Source: Algibacter pectinivorans (GTDB taxonomy: Bacteria > Bacteroidota > Bacteroidia > Flavobacteriales > Flavobacteriaceae). From it: a stretch of 64,000 bases of DNA. Made by a program: the position numbers and the translations under genes. The notes under the pieces are model-generated. The model was given only the letters and a program-made list of their open reading frames with translations, had not been told where the DNA came from and did no database searches. Every line of letters begins with the position of its first letter. Position 1 is the first letter of the stretch. The DNA is taken from assembly GCF_900112595.1 (NCBI RefSeq), contig NZ_FOMI01000004.1, forward strand, positions 62,001 to 126,000, given 5' to 3'. Of this stretch, positions 10,508 to 17,776 are shown piece after piece.

Positions 10508-11560
10508 ATGAAAACAATAAAAGGACCAGCAGTTTTTTTAGCTCAGTTTGCAGGAAGTGAAGCGCCATTTAATAGTTTGGATGGGATGTGCAAATGGGCG
10601 GCCGATTTAGGGTATAAAGGTATCCAGATACCAACATGGGAATCGAGTTTAATTGATGTTGAAAAGGCCGCGGAAAGCCAAACGTATTGCGATGAGCTTA
10701 AAGGAAAAGTAAATTCCTATGGTTTAAAAATAACAGAATTATCTACGCATTTGCAAGGGCAATTGGTGGCGGTTAATCCGGCTTACGATGCTATGTTTGA
10801 TGGTTTTGCACCAGAGCACGTGCGTGGAAATCCTAAGGCTAGAACAGAGTGGGCTATCGATTTTGTAAAAAAATCTGGAACTGCTAGTGGGCGATTGGGT
10901 TTAAAATCGCACGCCACATTTTCGGGAGCTTTATTGTGGCACACGGTGTATCCCTGGCCACAACGGCCGCAAGGTTTGGTAGACATGGGCTTTGGGGAAT
11001 TAGCAAAACGTTGGACACCAATTTTAAATCATTTTGATGAGCAAGGGGTGGATGTGTGTTATGAACTTCATCCGGGAGAAGATTTACACGATGGTGTATC
11101 GTTCGAGCGGTTTTTAGAAGCTACAGGAAATCATAAACGCGCTAATATCCTTTACGATCCTAGTCATTTTGTGCTACAGCAATTGGATTATTTAACGTTT
11201 ATAGATTACTATCATGAGCGTATTAAATCGTTCCACGTTAAAGATGCCGAGTTTAATCCTTCAGGAAAACAAGGGGTATATGGTGGTTTTTCAGATTGGA
11301 AAGATCGTGCAGGTCGATTCCGTTCTTTAGGAGATGGTCAAGTAGATTTTAAAGGCATTTTTACAAAACTTACTAAATTCAATTGCGATGTTTGGGCGGT
11401 TATGGAATGGGAATGTTGTATAAAGTCGTCCGATCAAGGTGCTCGCGAAGGTGCACCATTTATTCAAAAGCATATTATTGAAGCTGCCCAACGTAGTTTT
11501 GATGATTTTGCTGGAGGCGAAATTGATGAAAATTATTTAAAAAGTATCTTAGGTATTTAA
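10508..11560 (+). CDS. Sugar phosphate isomerase/epimerase-like TIM-barrel enzyme
   Basis: 350 residues of the xylose-isomerase-like TIM barrel family. Metal-ligand positions typical of the family are visible: Glu in CYELHPGED, Asp/His in YDPSHF, His in SFHVKDAE and Glu in VMEWECC. It probably isomerises, epimerises or lyses a keto-sugar made by the upstream oxidoreductase. No signal peptide. Its stop overlaps the ATG of the next gene by one base (TAATG), indicating translational coupling. Family assignment is good; the reaction is inferred. Confidence 0.87.
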   Translation: MKTIKGPAVFLAQFAGSEAPFNSLDGMCKWAADLGYKGIQIPTWESSLIDVEKAAESQTYCDELKGKVNSYGLKITELSTHLQGQLVAVNPAYDAMFDGFAPEHVRGNPKARTEWAIDFVKKSGTASGRLGLKSHATFSGALLWHTVYPWPQRPQGLVDMGFGELAKRWTPILNHFDEQGVDVCYELHPGEDLHDGVSFERFLEATGNHKRANILYDPSHFVLQQLDYLTFIDYYHERIKSFHVKDAEFNPSGKQGVYGGFSDWKDRAGRFRSLGDGQVDFKGIFTKLTKFNCDVWAVMEWECCIKSSDQGAREGAPFIQKHIIEAAQRSFDDFAGGEIDENYLKSILGI

Positions 11561-12351
11561 TGCATAAAGTCTTTATATTTTTAATTGCCTTAGTGTTTGC
11601 GTCTTGCAGTAGCAAGATTATTCCTGTGGATTCTAATCAAAAAGAGGAATCTGTTGAAGGGCTTACGGAACCAAAAAAGCCAAAAGATACCGAGGTTTGG
11701 GAGCCTAAGCCTAAAGTTGTTCGTGTAAACGAGGAGACTAAAATTCCATCGGACGCTATTGTGCTTTTTAATGGTGAAAATTTTGATGAGTGGTTATCTT
11801 CCGTCGATGCTTCCCAGGTAACTTGGGTTTTAAACCCAGATAAAAGTATGACGGTTAAAAACAAGGCTGGCGATATACAGACAAAGCGTAATTTTGGCGA
11901 TATCCAGCTTCATATAGAATGGAAATCTTCTGAAGAAATACGAGGCAACGGGCAACATCGCTCAAATAGCGGTGTGTTTTTGCAAAACAGATATGAGGTG
12001 CAAGTTTTAGATAATAACGATAATGACACTTATGTAAATGGTCAAGTAGGGTCTATTTACAAGCAAGGTATTCCGTTGTCTAAGGCGTCTTCAAAAACAG
12101 GACAATGGAATGTTTATGATATTATTTACCATGCGCCTAAGTTTGATAGCGCTGGTACTAAAATAAAATCAGGTACCATTACGGTATTGCATAATGGCGT
12201 GTTAATTCAAGACCACTATGAAATTAAAGGTACTACCGAGTTTATAGGTTGGCCTAAAGATAAACCGCACGGCAAAGCGCCAATAAAATTGCAAGATCAT
12301 CGCGATAATAGCGGTGTAAGCTATAGAAATATTTGGGTAAGAGAATTATAA
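11560..12351 (+). CDS. DUF1080 (3-keto-disaccharide hydrolase family) lipoprotein
   Basis: 263 residues. The N-terminus is a lipoprotein signal (ALVFASCSS, Cys at about residue 16), followed by a low-complexity linker to about residue 65 and then a DUF1080 concanavalin-like domain beginning IVLFNGENFDEW and containing DIQLHIEWK, RSNSGVFLQNRYEVQVLD and the C-terminal HRDNSGVSYRNIWVREL. Members of this family act on 3-keto-glycosides. It probably sits in the periplasm or outer membrane, anchored by lipid. It is coupled to the TIM-barrel gene by a one-base overlap and followed 15 bases later by the ThuA-like gene. Confidence 0.88.
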   Translation: MHKVFIFLIALVFASCSSKIIPVDSNQKEESVEGLTEPKKPKDTEVWEPKPKVVRVNEETKIPSDAIVLFNGENFDEWLSSVDASQVTWVLNPDKSMTVKNKAGDIQTKRNFGDIQLHIEWKSSEEIRGNGQHRSNSGVFLQNRYEVQVLDNNDNDTYVNGQVGSIYKQGIPLSKASSKTGQWNVYDIIYHAPKFDSAGTKIKSGTITVLHNGVLIQDHYEIKGTTEFIGWPKDKPHGKAPIKLQDHRDNSGVSYRNIWVREL

Positions 12352-12366
12352 AAAAAAATAGAAATT

Positions 12367-13344
12367 ATGATAAATCGTATTGTTGTATTACTAATAAGCC
12401 TTTGTTTTTTAACAAGAGGTTATGCAAGTAACCCCATTAAGGGCAAAATAAAAGTGCTGATTGTAGACGGGCAAAATAACCATACGGTATGGCCAAAATC
12501 GACCATAATGATGAAGCAGTATCTTGAAGAAACGGGCTTGTTTACGGTAGATATTGCCCGAACAAAATATTTAAATAATAGTGAAGAAAACAAAAGTTGG
12601 TTAGGGTATGCAAATGTACCCGAAGGTATTGAGGGTAAGCCAAAAACCGACCTGGATTTTAGTCCTAAATTTTCAAAGTACGATGTGGTTATTTCTAATT
12701 TTGGTTGGCGTGCCGCTTCATGGCCAAAAAAAACAAAGTTAGCTTTTGAAAAATATGTGAAAAAAGGAGGTGGTTTTGTAAGTGTTCATGCCGCCGACAA
12801 TAGCTTTCCGGAATGGGCAGCTTATAACGAAATGATTGCCATTGGCGGTTGGGGCGGAAGAACCGAAAAAGATGGTCCGTACTTATATGTGGATAAGGAT
12901 AACAAAGTAAAAAAAGATTATAGTCCCGGAAAAGGAGGAACGCATGGTAAAAGAGAAGCTTTTCCTATAACTATTTTTGATACAGAACATCCTATTACAA
13001 AAGGCATGCCTAAGGTTTGGATGCATGCACCAGACGAATGTTATGCTTTTTTAAGAGGGCCTGCAAAAAATGTAACCATTTTAGCAACGGGAGTCTCTAC
13101 AAAGAAAAAACCAGAGTTGGAACAAAAAGAACCAGTTGCTCTAGTTGTAAAATATGGTAAAGGAAGAGTTTTTCATACACCTTTGGGACACGATACCACA
13201 TCTTTTGAATGTGTTGGTTTTATTACCTTATTAAAAAGAGGTGTAGAATGGGCAGCTACAAATAAGGTAACCCAAACGGAATTGCCTGAAGATTTTCCTT
13301 CTGCTGAAAAAACATCTTTAAGATCATTTGTTTTGCCTAAATAG
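12367..13344 (+). CDS. ThuA-like domain protein, exported
   Basis: 325 residues with an N-terminal signal peptide (about residues 1-20, ending GYASN). The mature part is a ThuA/trehalose-utilisation fold, a class I glutamine-amidotransferase-like domain: KVLIVDGQNNHTVWP, then VKKGGGFVSVHAADNSFPEW, and GRVFHTPLGHD near the C-terminus. ThuA homologues occur beside Gfo/Idh/MocA and DUF1080 genes in sugar operons; their exact chemistry is poorly defined, though ThuA with ThuB is tied to 3-keto-disaccharides. It is the last gene of the operon. Confidence 0.87.
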   Translation: MINRIVVLLISLCFLTRGYASNPIKGKIKVLIVDGQNNHTVWPKSTIMMKQYLEETGLFTVDIARTKYLNNSEENKSWLGYANVPEGIEGKPKTDLDFSPKFSKYDVVISNFGWRAASWPKKTKLAFEKYVKKGGGFVSVHAADNSFPEWAAYNEMIAIGGWGGRTEKDGPYLYVDKDNKVKKDYSPGKGGTHGKREAFPITIFDTEHPITKGMPKVWMHAPDECYAFLRGPAKNVTILATGVSTKKKPELEQKEPVALVVKYGKGRVFHTPLGHDTTSFECVGFITLLKRGVEWAATNKVTQTELPEDFPSAEKTSLRSFVLPK

Positions 13345-13461
13345 ACCCTTGTAAATATTTAAGAAATATTAAATATATGGATGTTTTTGATGGCAAAAAT
13401 GCTAGATTAATATAATTGCACAATATTAAATATAAATTTGCTCTATTTTTTATATTTAATG

Positions 13462-13491
13462 TTGTGTAATCCATAATTAGTTGTAATTTTG
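13462..13491 (+). promoter_or_regulatory. Promoter of the structured RNA / arginine cluster leader
   Basis: TTG (13462-13464) is followed by 19 bases and then TAATTTTG (13484-13491), a full match to the Bacteroidota -7 consensus TAnnTTTG. Transcription should start near 13498, a few bases before the first paired segment of the RNA. Confidence 0.65.
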
Positions 13492-13497
13492 CGGCTT

Positions 13498-13703
13498 ATA
13501 TTAACGAAAGGGGCTCACGCCGACGATTTAGAGTTAATAGTTAAGGTAGTTATTCAGTGAAAACAGGAAACAACATATCTCTTATCTCTTCTGTTTTAGT
13601 AGCAAATACTAAAGCAACTGTTGTGCGTTTTCCTTTAACTCGCCCCTAGGGGCTATTCAGTTTAAGAAAGCTATTCGCTTTCGAAGTTTCGTTATTTTTT
13701 TTT
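13498..13703 (+). ncRNA. Predicted highly structured RNA of about 205 nt ahead of the arginine cluster
   Basis: TAACGAAA (13502-13509) is perfectly complementary to TTTCGTTA (13687-13694), which abuts nine T residues (13695-13703). Nested inside are GGGGC (13510-13514)/GCCCC (13642-13646), GAGTTAA (13531-13537)/TTAACTC (13635-13641), AGGAAA+CAACA (13565-13575)/TGTTG+TTTCCT (13619-13634), hairpin TTTAGTA/TACTAAA (13595-13613) and hairpin GAAAGC/GCTTTC (13666-13682). All helices are mutually compatible and give a rod with a terminal hairpin, an asymmetric internal bulge and a side hairpin. A promoter at one end and a U-tract at the other suggest a discrete transcript or attenuator. The outline resembles 6S RNA, but no 6S sequence motif was recognised. 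Confidence 0.55.
13557..13649 (+). CDS. Possible arginine leader peptide (30 codons, GTG start)
   Basis: A short frame within the structured RNA runs from GTG 13557 to TAG 13647-13649 and reads VKTGNNISLISSVLVANTKA followed by TVVRFPLTRP. Two arginine codons (CGT 13626, CGC 13641) lie in its last eight codons. The last four sense codons (TTA ACT CGC CCC) are exactly the strand that pairs with GAGTTAA and GGGGC, so ribosome position would control the fold. This is what an attenuation leader for an arginine operon should look like. Against it, the start is GTG, there are only two Arg codons, and a chance frame of this length is possible. Confidence 0.4.
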   Translation: MKTGNNISLISSVLVANTKATVVRFPLTRP

Positions 13704-13815
13704 GAATAGATTTTTTAAGTCATTTTTTATTTAAAATGCTTAATTTAATCATTGGTTTAAAAATCATTTTTTTTGATTTTAAATGAAGTAAAAATATACC
13801 TTTAAAGGGTTTTAA

Positions 13816-14388
13816 ATGGATACTATATTGGATACAGATATTATAAGTGTTATAGAAAAAGCTGAAGCCTATTGTTTTGAAGAAGACATAGAAATAAAGC
13901 TTGTTTATAAGCTTTCAAATAAAACTTTAGAGTTAATTTCAGAACGTTCTAAAGAGCTCTCTACATTGTATTATGTAGATGTAGATATGTTAAGAACGCG
14001 TGCTGAAAACGGCTGTTTTATCTTGAAAAAAAATGATAGAATTTATGGCCATATTTTTGTTCATGAGCATCATGTAAAAGGGCATTCTGTGTTTGAACGT
14101 ACCTCGTTGTGGGTAGATCGCGACTGTCGGAATTACAACCTTGGCTTGTTGCTAATGTCTAGAATGACCGAGTTGTTTTCTAATTCCTTTTTAATTTCGG
14201 TGGCACAAACTCCTAAAGTACACCACTATAACGAATTATTAGGAATGACCCACGTTACCTTAGCAAAAATGTCTGTAGGTTTAGTTGAAGAACTTGAAAA
14301 GCTAGGGAAACTGCGTGATGAGTTGAATTTTAAGTATTATGTAAATGATTGTTTTAAGTCTGAAATAGGACATTTAAAACAAATTTAA
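13816..14388 (+). CDS. GNAT-family acyltransferase, first gene of the arginine cluster
   Basis: 190 residues. The acetyl-CoA-binding region of the GNAT fold is recognisable around LWVDRDCRNYNLGLLLMSRM (about residues 97-117); the usual QxxGxG/A loop is degenerate (CRNYNLG). No other classical ArgA or ArgJ is in the cluster, so this protein, or the second GNAT at 20948, is a candidate for the N-acylation of glutamate that starts arginine synthesis. In this phylum the acyl group is expected to be succinyl. It is followed by argG with a 31-base gap. The fold is likely; the role is inferred from position. Confidence 0.7.
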   Translation: MDTILDTDIISVIEKAEAYCFEEDIEIKLVYKLSNKTLELISERSKELSTLYYVDVDMLRTRAENGCFILKKNDRIYGHIFVHEHHVKGHSVFERTSLWVDRDCRNYNLGLLLMSRMTELFSNSFLISVAQTPKVHHYNELLGMTHVTLAKMSVGLVEELEKLGKLRDELNFKYYVNDCFKSEIGHLKQI

Positions 14389-14419
14389 ATTATAGAATAA
14401 GTTATACAAAGTAATAAAA

Positions 14420-15595
14420 ATGAAAAAATTAGTAATAGCATATAGTGGAGGTTTAGATACGTCGTATTGCGCAGTAAGTTTATCAAAAGAGTATGATGTA
14501 CATGCTGTAAGTGTAAATACAGGTGGTTTTACAACCGAAGAAATTAAGCATATTGAAAGTAATGCTTATAAAATGGGGGTTACAACGTATAAAAATATTG
14601 ATGCCGTAGCTACTTTTTACCAAAAAGTAGTAAAGTATTTAATTTTTGGAAACGTTTTAAAAAACGGTACATACCCACTTTCTGTAAGTGCCGAACGTAT
14701 TATTCAGGCTATTGAAATTATAGAATATGCTAAAAGTATTGATGCCGAATATATTGCTCATGGTAGTACAGGAGCCGGAAACGATCAAGTACGTTTCGAT
14801 ATGATTTTTCAAACCTTAGCGCCAAACATTAAAATTATTACACCAATTAGGGATCAAAAATTAACAAGACAAGAGGAGATAGATTATTTAAAATCTGAAG
14901 GTATTGATATGCCTTGGGAAAAATCTAAATACTCGGTTAATAAAGGACTTTGGGGAACTAGTGTTGGCGGTGTAGAGACTTTAAAGTCTGAAAAACCTTT
15001 ACCAAGTGAGGCTTACCCATCGCAATTAGAAAAAGAAGGTGAAGAAAAAGTAACACTAACCTTTAAAAATGGTGAGTTTGTAGCCTTAAATGGCGAAGAA
15101 AATGCTCCGGAAGTTAATATAGAAAAGCTAAATAACATAGCGTCGGCTTACGCCATTGGTAGAGATATTCATGTTGGCGATACTATTGTTGGTACTAAAG
15201 GACGTGTTGGTTTTGAGGCTGCTGCTGCTTTAATTACGGTAAAGGCGCACCATTTATTAGAGAAACACACTTTAACAAAATGGCAATTACAACACAAAGA
15301 TTATCTGTCTAGTTTTTACGGCATGCATTTACATGAAGGTCAATATTTAGACCCAGTGATGCGCGATACAGAAGCCTTTTTACAAAGTTCGCAAAAAATG
15401 GTTTCGGGTAATGTTGTGGTAACTTTAAAGCCTTACCACTTTTCTTTAGATGGTATTGTTTCAGATCATGATTTAATGTCTAGTAAGTTTAGTACTTATG
15501 GCGAAGAAAATAAAGCGTGGACAGCAGAGGATGCAAAAGGATTCATAAAAATTATTGGGAATCAAAACAAAATTTACAGACAAGTAAACTCATAA
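14420..15595 (+). CDS. argG: Argininosuccinate synthase
   Basis: 391 residues. Joins citrulline and aspartate with ATP cleavage to AMP, the penultimate arginine step. The ATP pyrophosphatase P-loop is AYSGGLDTSYC at the N-terminus (about residues 7-17); further conserved segments are AHGSTGAGNDQVRFD and WEKSKYSVNKGLWG. Length is typical of the family (about 400). It is co-directional with the downstream arg/pro genes and separated from argC by 113 bases that contain a family B palindrome. Confidence 0.97.
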   Translation: MKKLVIAYSGGLDTSYCAVSLSKEYDVHAVSVNTGGFTTEEIKHIESNAYKMGVTTYKNIDAVATFYQKVVKYLIFGNVLKNGTYPLSVSAERIIQAIEIIEYAKSIDAEYIAHGSTGAGNDQVRFDMIFQTLAPNIKIITPIRDQKLTRQEEIDYLKSEGIDMPWEKSKYSVNKGLWGTSVGGVETLKSEKPLPSEAYPSQLEKEGEEKVTLTFKNGEFVALNGEENAPEVNIEKLNNIASAYAIGRDIHVGDTIVGTKGRVGFEAAAALITVKAHHLLEKHTLTKWQLQHKDYLSSFYGMHLHEGQYLDPVMRDTEAFLQSSQKMVSGNVVVTLKPYHFSLDGIVSDHDLMSSKFSTYGEENKAWTAEDAKGFIKIIGNQNKIYRQVNS

Positions 15596-15606
15596 AACCA
15601 TTATAA

Positions 15607-15637
15607 GACCTGCAAGGTTTTAAAAAGCTTGTAGGTC
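15607..15637. repeat. Family B palindrome, copy 1
   Basis: GACCTGCAAGGTTTT followed by its near reverse complement ending GCTTGTAGGTC. It lies between argG and argC. It can form a long hairpin but lacks a T-run, so it probably does not stop the operon transcript. Confidence 0.85.
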
Positions 15638-15708
15638 GCAACAGAGAAATAAAATTTCAAAAAGACCGTCAGTTTTTTAAGTGTATAGGTCTAAAAGAAG
15701 TATAAGAA

Positions 15709-16692
15709 ATGAAAAAAATAAAAGCAGGAATTATTGGTGGTGCTGGTTATACGGCAGGTGAGTTAATTAGGTTGCTAATTAATCACCCAGAAACCGAAAT
15801 AGATTTTGTGTTTAGTACAAGTAACGCTGGCAATAAGATTAGCAAAATTCACCAAGATTTAGTTGGGACTTTAGATTTAAAATTTACAGACACCGTAAAC
15901 CCAGATGTTGATGTTTTATTTTTATGCTTAGGTCATGGAAATTCTGTTAAGTTTTTAGAGGCTAATACGTTTTCTGATAACACAAAAATTATTGATTTAG
16001 GTAACGATTTTAGATTGGAAGCCGATAAGGTTTTTAATGGAAAAACATTTGTTTATGGCTTACCAGAATTAAACAAAGATGCGATTGTAAGTGCTAATTA
16101 TATTGCAAATCCAGGGTGTTTTGCTACGGCTATTCAATTAGGTTTGTTGCCATTGGCAGATGCTGGTTTACTAGGTAACGATGTGCATATTAATGCTGTT
16201 ACAGGTGCTACGGGTGCAGGAACGTCATTATCTGCAACTACACATTATACGTGGCGAGATAATAACTTTTCGTATTATAAGCCGTTTACGCATCAGCATT
16301 TAGGAGAAATAAACCAGTCGGTTAATCAATTGCAATCTAGCTTTAATTCCGAAATTATTTTTATGCCAAATAGAGGTAATTTTTCTAGAGGTATTTTTGC
16401 TACTATTTATACCGATTACGAAGGTACAGTAGAAGATGCAAAAGCGTTATACGAAGCGTTTTATGCAGATGCTAAATTTACTTTTGTTGCAGATGATTTT
16501 TTACACATGAAACAAGTTGTAAATACTAATAAATGTTTGGTGCATGTGCATAAACACAACGGTAAATTATTAATTACAAGTGTAATTGATAACTTATTAA
16601 AAGGTGCTTCTGGACAAGCCGTACAGAACATGAATTTAATGTTTGGATTAGAAGAAATTTTAGGATTGGGTTTGAAGGCCGCCTACTTCTAG
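15709..16692 (+). CDS. argC: N-acyl-gamma-glutamyl-phosphate reductase
   Basis: 327 residues. NADPH-dependent reduction of N-acyl-glutamyl phosphate to the semialdehyde, third step of arginine synthesis. The N-terminal Rossmann motif is GIIGGAGYTAGELIRLL. The catalytic cysteine is C137 in NPGCFATA, and HQHLGEI contains the family histidine. In Bacteroidota the acyl group is expected to be succinyl because the partner transcarbamylase is of the succinyl type. It is separated from proC by 288 bases packed with repeats. Confidence 0.96.
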   Translation: MKKIKAGIIGGAGYTAGELIRLLINHPETEIDFVFSTSNAGNKISKIHQDLVGTLDLKFTDTVNPDVDVLFLCLGHGNSVKFLEANTFSDNTKIIDLGNDFRLEADKVFNGKTFVYGLPELNKDAIVSANYIANPGCFATAIQLGLLPLADAGLLGNDVHINAVTGATGAGTSLSATTHYTWRDNNFSYYKPFTHQHLGEINQSVNQLQSSFNSEIIFMPNRGNFSRGIFATIYTDYEGTVEDAKALYEAFYADAKFTFVADDFLHMKQVVNTNKCLVHVHKHNGKLLITSVIDNLLKGASGQAVQNMNLMFGLEEILGLGLKAAYF

Positions 16693-16753
16693 AAACAAGC
16701 CCCGCCTAGCCTCCCCGAAGGGTAGGAATAGATTGTGGACGTTTGCGTATAAT

Positions 16754-16784
16754 GGCCTGCGAGGTTTTGAAAACCTTGTAGGTC
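16754..16784. repeat. Family B palindrome, copy 2
   Basis: CCTGCGAGGTTTTGAAAACCTTGTAGGTC, a near-perfect inverted repeat in the argC-proC gap, followed by nine A residues. Two shorter inverted repeats of the C-rich/G-rich kind lie around it (CCCCGAAGGG near 16713; CCCTC...AGGGG near 16810-16826). Confidence 0.82.
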
Positions 16785-16844
16785 TAAAAAAAAATATAAT
16801 AGGCGAGTTTCCCTCCTGTTGAGGGGTAAGGAAGGCTGTTTTCT

Positions 16845-16929
16845 GCGTTAGGGATTGCAGTGGAAAGCCCAACCCAGCCCTAAGTATAGACGAAGGGTGT
16901 GGTAACCTGCCTGCCTGCCTGCAGGCGCC
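16845..16929 (+). repeat. Family A structured repeat, copy 2, with interrupted 3' end
   Basis: Starts GCGTTAGGGATTGCAGTGG, then AAAGCCC and GACGAAGGGTGTGGTAAC. The usual terminal TAACGCC is split: TAAC is followed by a 19-base block of CTGC units ending CTGCAGG, and then CGCC. The element lies just upstream of proC. Confidence 0.78.
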
Positions 16930-16948
16930 ATAATAAAATAAATAGATT

Positions 16949-16962
16949 CCCTATTTTTAGGG
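16949..16962 (+). repeat. Small hairpin before the proC start
   Basis: CCCTA-TTTT-TAGGG, 19 bases before the proC ATG and preceded by AATAGATT. The same AATAGATT preface and position recur at 57097 before metF. Confidence 0.6.
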
Positions 16963-16980
16963 TGCGATAAAAGAGTTAAT

Positions 16981-17775
16981 ATGAAAGTAGCAATTATAGG
17001 AGCAGGAAGTTTAGGACAGTCTATTGCAAAAGGATTGGTAACTACAAATGCTTTAACAACGTTATATTTAACCAAGAGAAACATAAGCTCTATTAAAGGG
17101 TTTGAGGAGTTTGATAAGGTCGAGCTTACTTCGGATAATGCGTTAGCTGTTAAAAATGCCGATATTTTGATTTTTGCAGTTCAACCACGTCATTTTGAGG
17201 CTATTTTAAAGGATTTAAAACCGTTACTTAATAAAAATCATGTTATTATTTCGGTAATTACAGGGTTTGCGATTTCAAGAATTGAAGATATTGTTGGTAA
17301 AGATCGTTTTGTTGTTCGCGCTATGCCAAATACGGCGGCTTCTGTAGGACAATCCATGACCTGTATTTCGGTAAACGATATGGCTAAGGCTAAAGTAGAA
17401 CTAGCAAAAACTATTTTTAACTGTATGGGGCGTTCTATGGTAATTCCTGAGGAACAATTACAAGCAGCAACAGTTATTTGTGCTAGCGGAATTGCCTTCT
17501 GGATGCGTTTAATTCGTGCTACAACACAAGGCGCTATTCAGTTAGGATTTGAGGCTCATGAAGCACATGAATTGGCTATGCAAACCTGTTTTGGTGCGGC
17601 TACTTTATTAAAAGAATCTGGCAAACACCCAGAGGAAGAAATAGATCGTGTTACAACACCTAGCGGCTGTACTATTGAAGGCTTAAACGAAATGGAACAC
17701 CAAGGTTTAAGCTCGTCGCTAATTAAAGGAATTAACGCATCGTTTGAAAAAATAAACCAAATAAAAACCAAATAA
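16981..17775 (+). CDS. proC: Pyrroline-5-carboxylate reductase
   Basis: 264 residues. Reduces pyrroline-5-carboxylate to proline with NAD(P)H. Rossmann motif IIGAGSLGQSIAKGL at the N-terminus; C-terminal family signature runs through ITGFAISRIE, VRAMPNTAASVG and TTPSGCTIEGLNEME. The gene is embedded in the arginine cluster and ends one base before argD starts, so proline and arginine synthesis are co-expressed from glutamate. Confidence 0.96.
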   Translation: MKVAIIGAGSLGQSIAKGLVTTNALTTLYLTKRNISSIKGFEEFDKVELTSDNALAVKNADILIFAVQPRHFEAILKDLKPLLNKNHVIISVITGFAISRIEDIVGKDRFVVRAMPNTAASVGQSMTCISVNDMAKAKVELAKTIFNCMGRSMVIPEEQLQAATVICASGIAFWMRLIRATTQGAIQLGFEAHEAHELAMQTCFGAATLLKESGKHPEEEIDRVTTPSGCTIEGLNEMEHQGLSSSLIKGINASFEKINQIKTK

Positions 17776-17776
17776 A

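Noticed and set aside
10347-10568. A 73-codon minus-strand frame
   Set aside because: It is the translation of family A repeat copy 1 and the start of the TIM-barrel gene; similar frames appear at other copies of the repeat (16660-17084, 37523-37792).
12367-13344. Reading the ThuA-like gene as a functional glutamine amidotransferase
   Set aside because: ThuA domains keep the fold but lack a visible GATase Cys-His-Glu triad, so no amidotransferase activity is claimed.
13498-13703. tmRNA or RNase P RNA as an identity for the structured RNA
   Set aside because: No tRNA-like acceptor end with CCA and no tag-peptide sequence; length and helices do not fit RNase P. 6S-like shape is noted, but no sequence motif confirms it.
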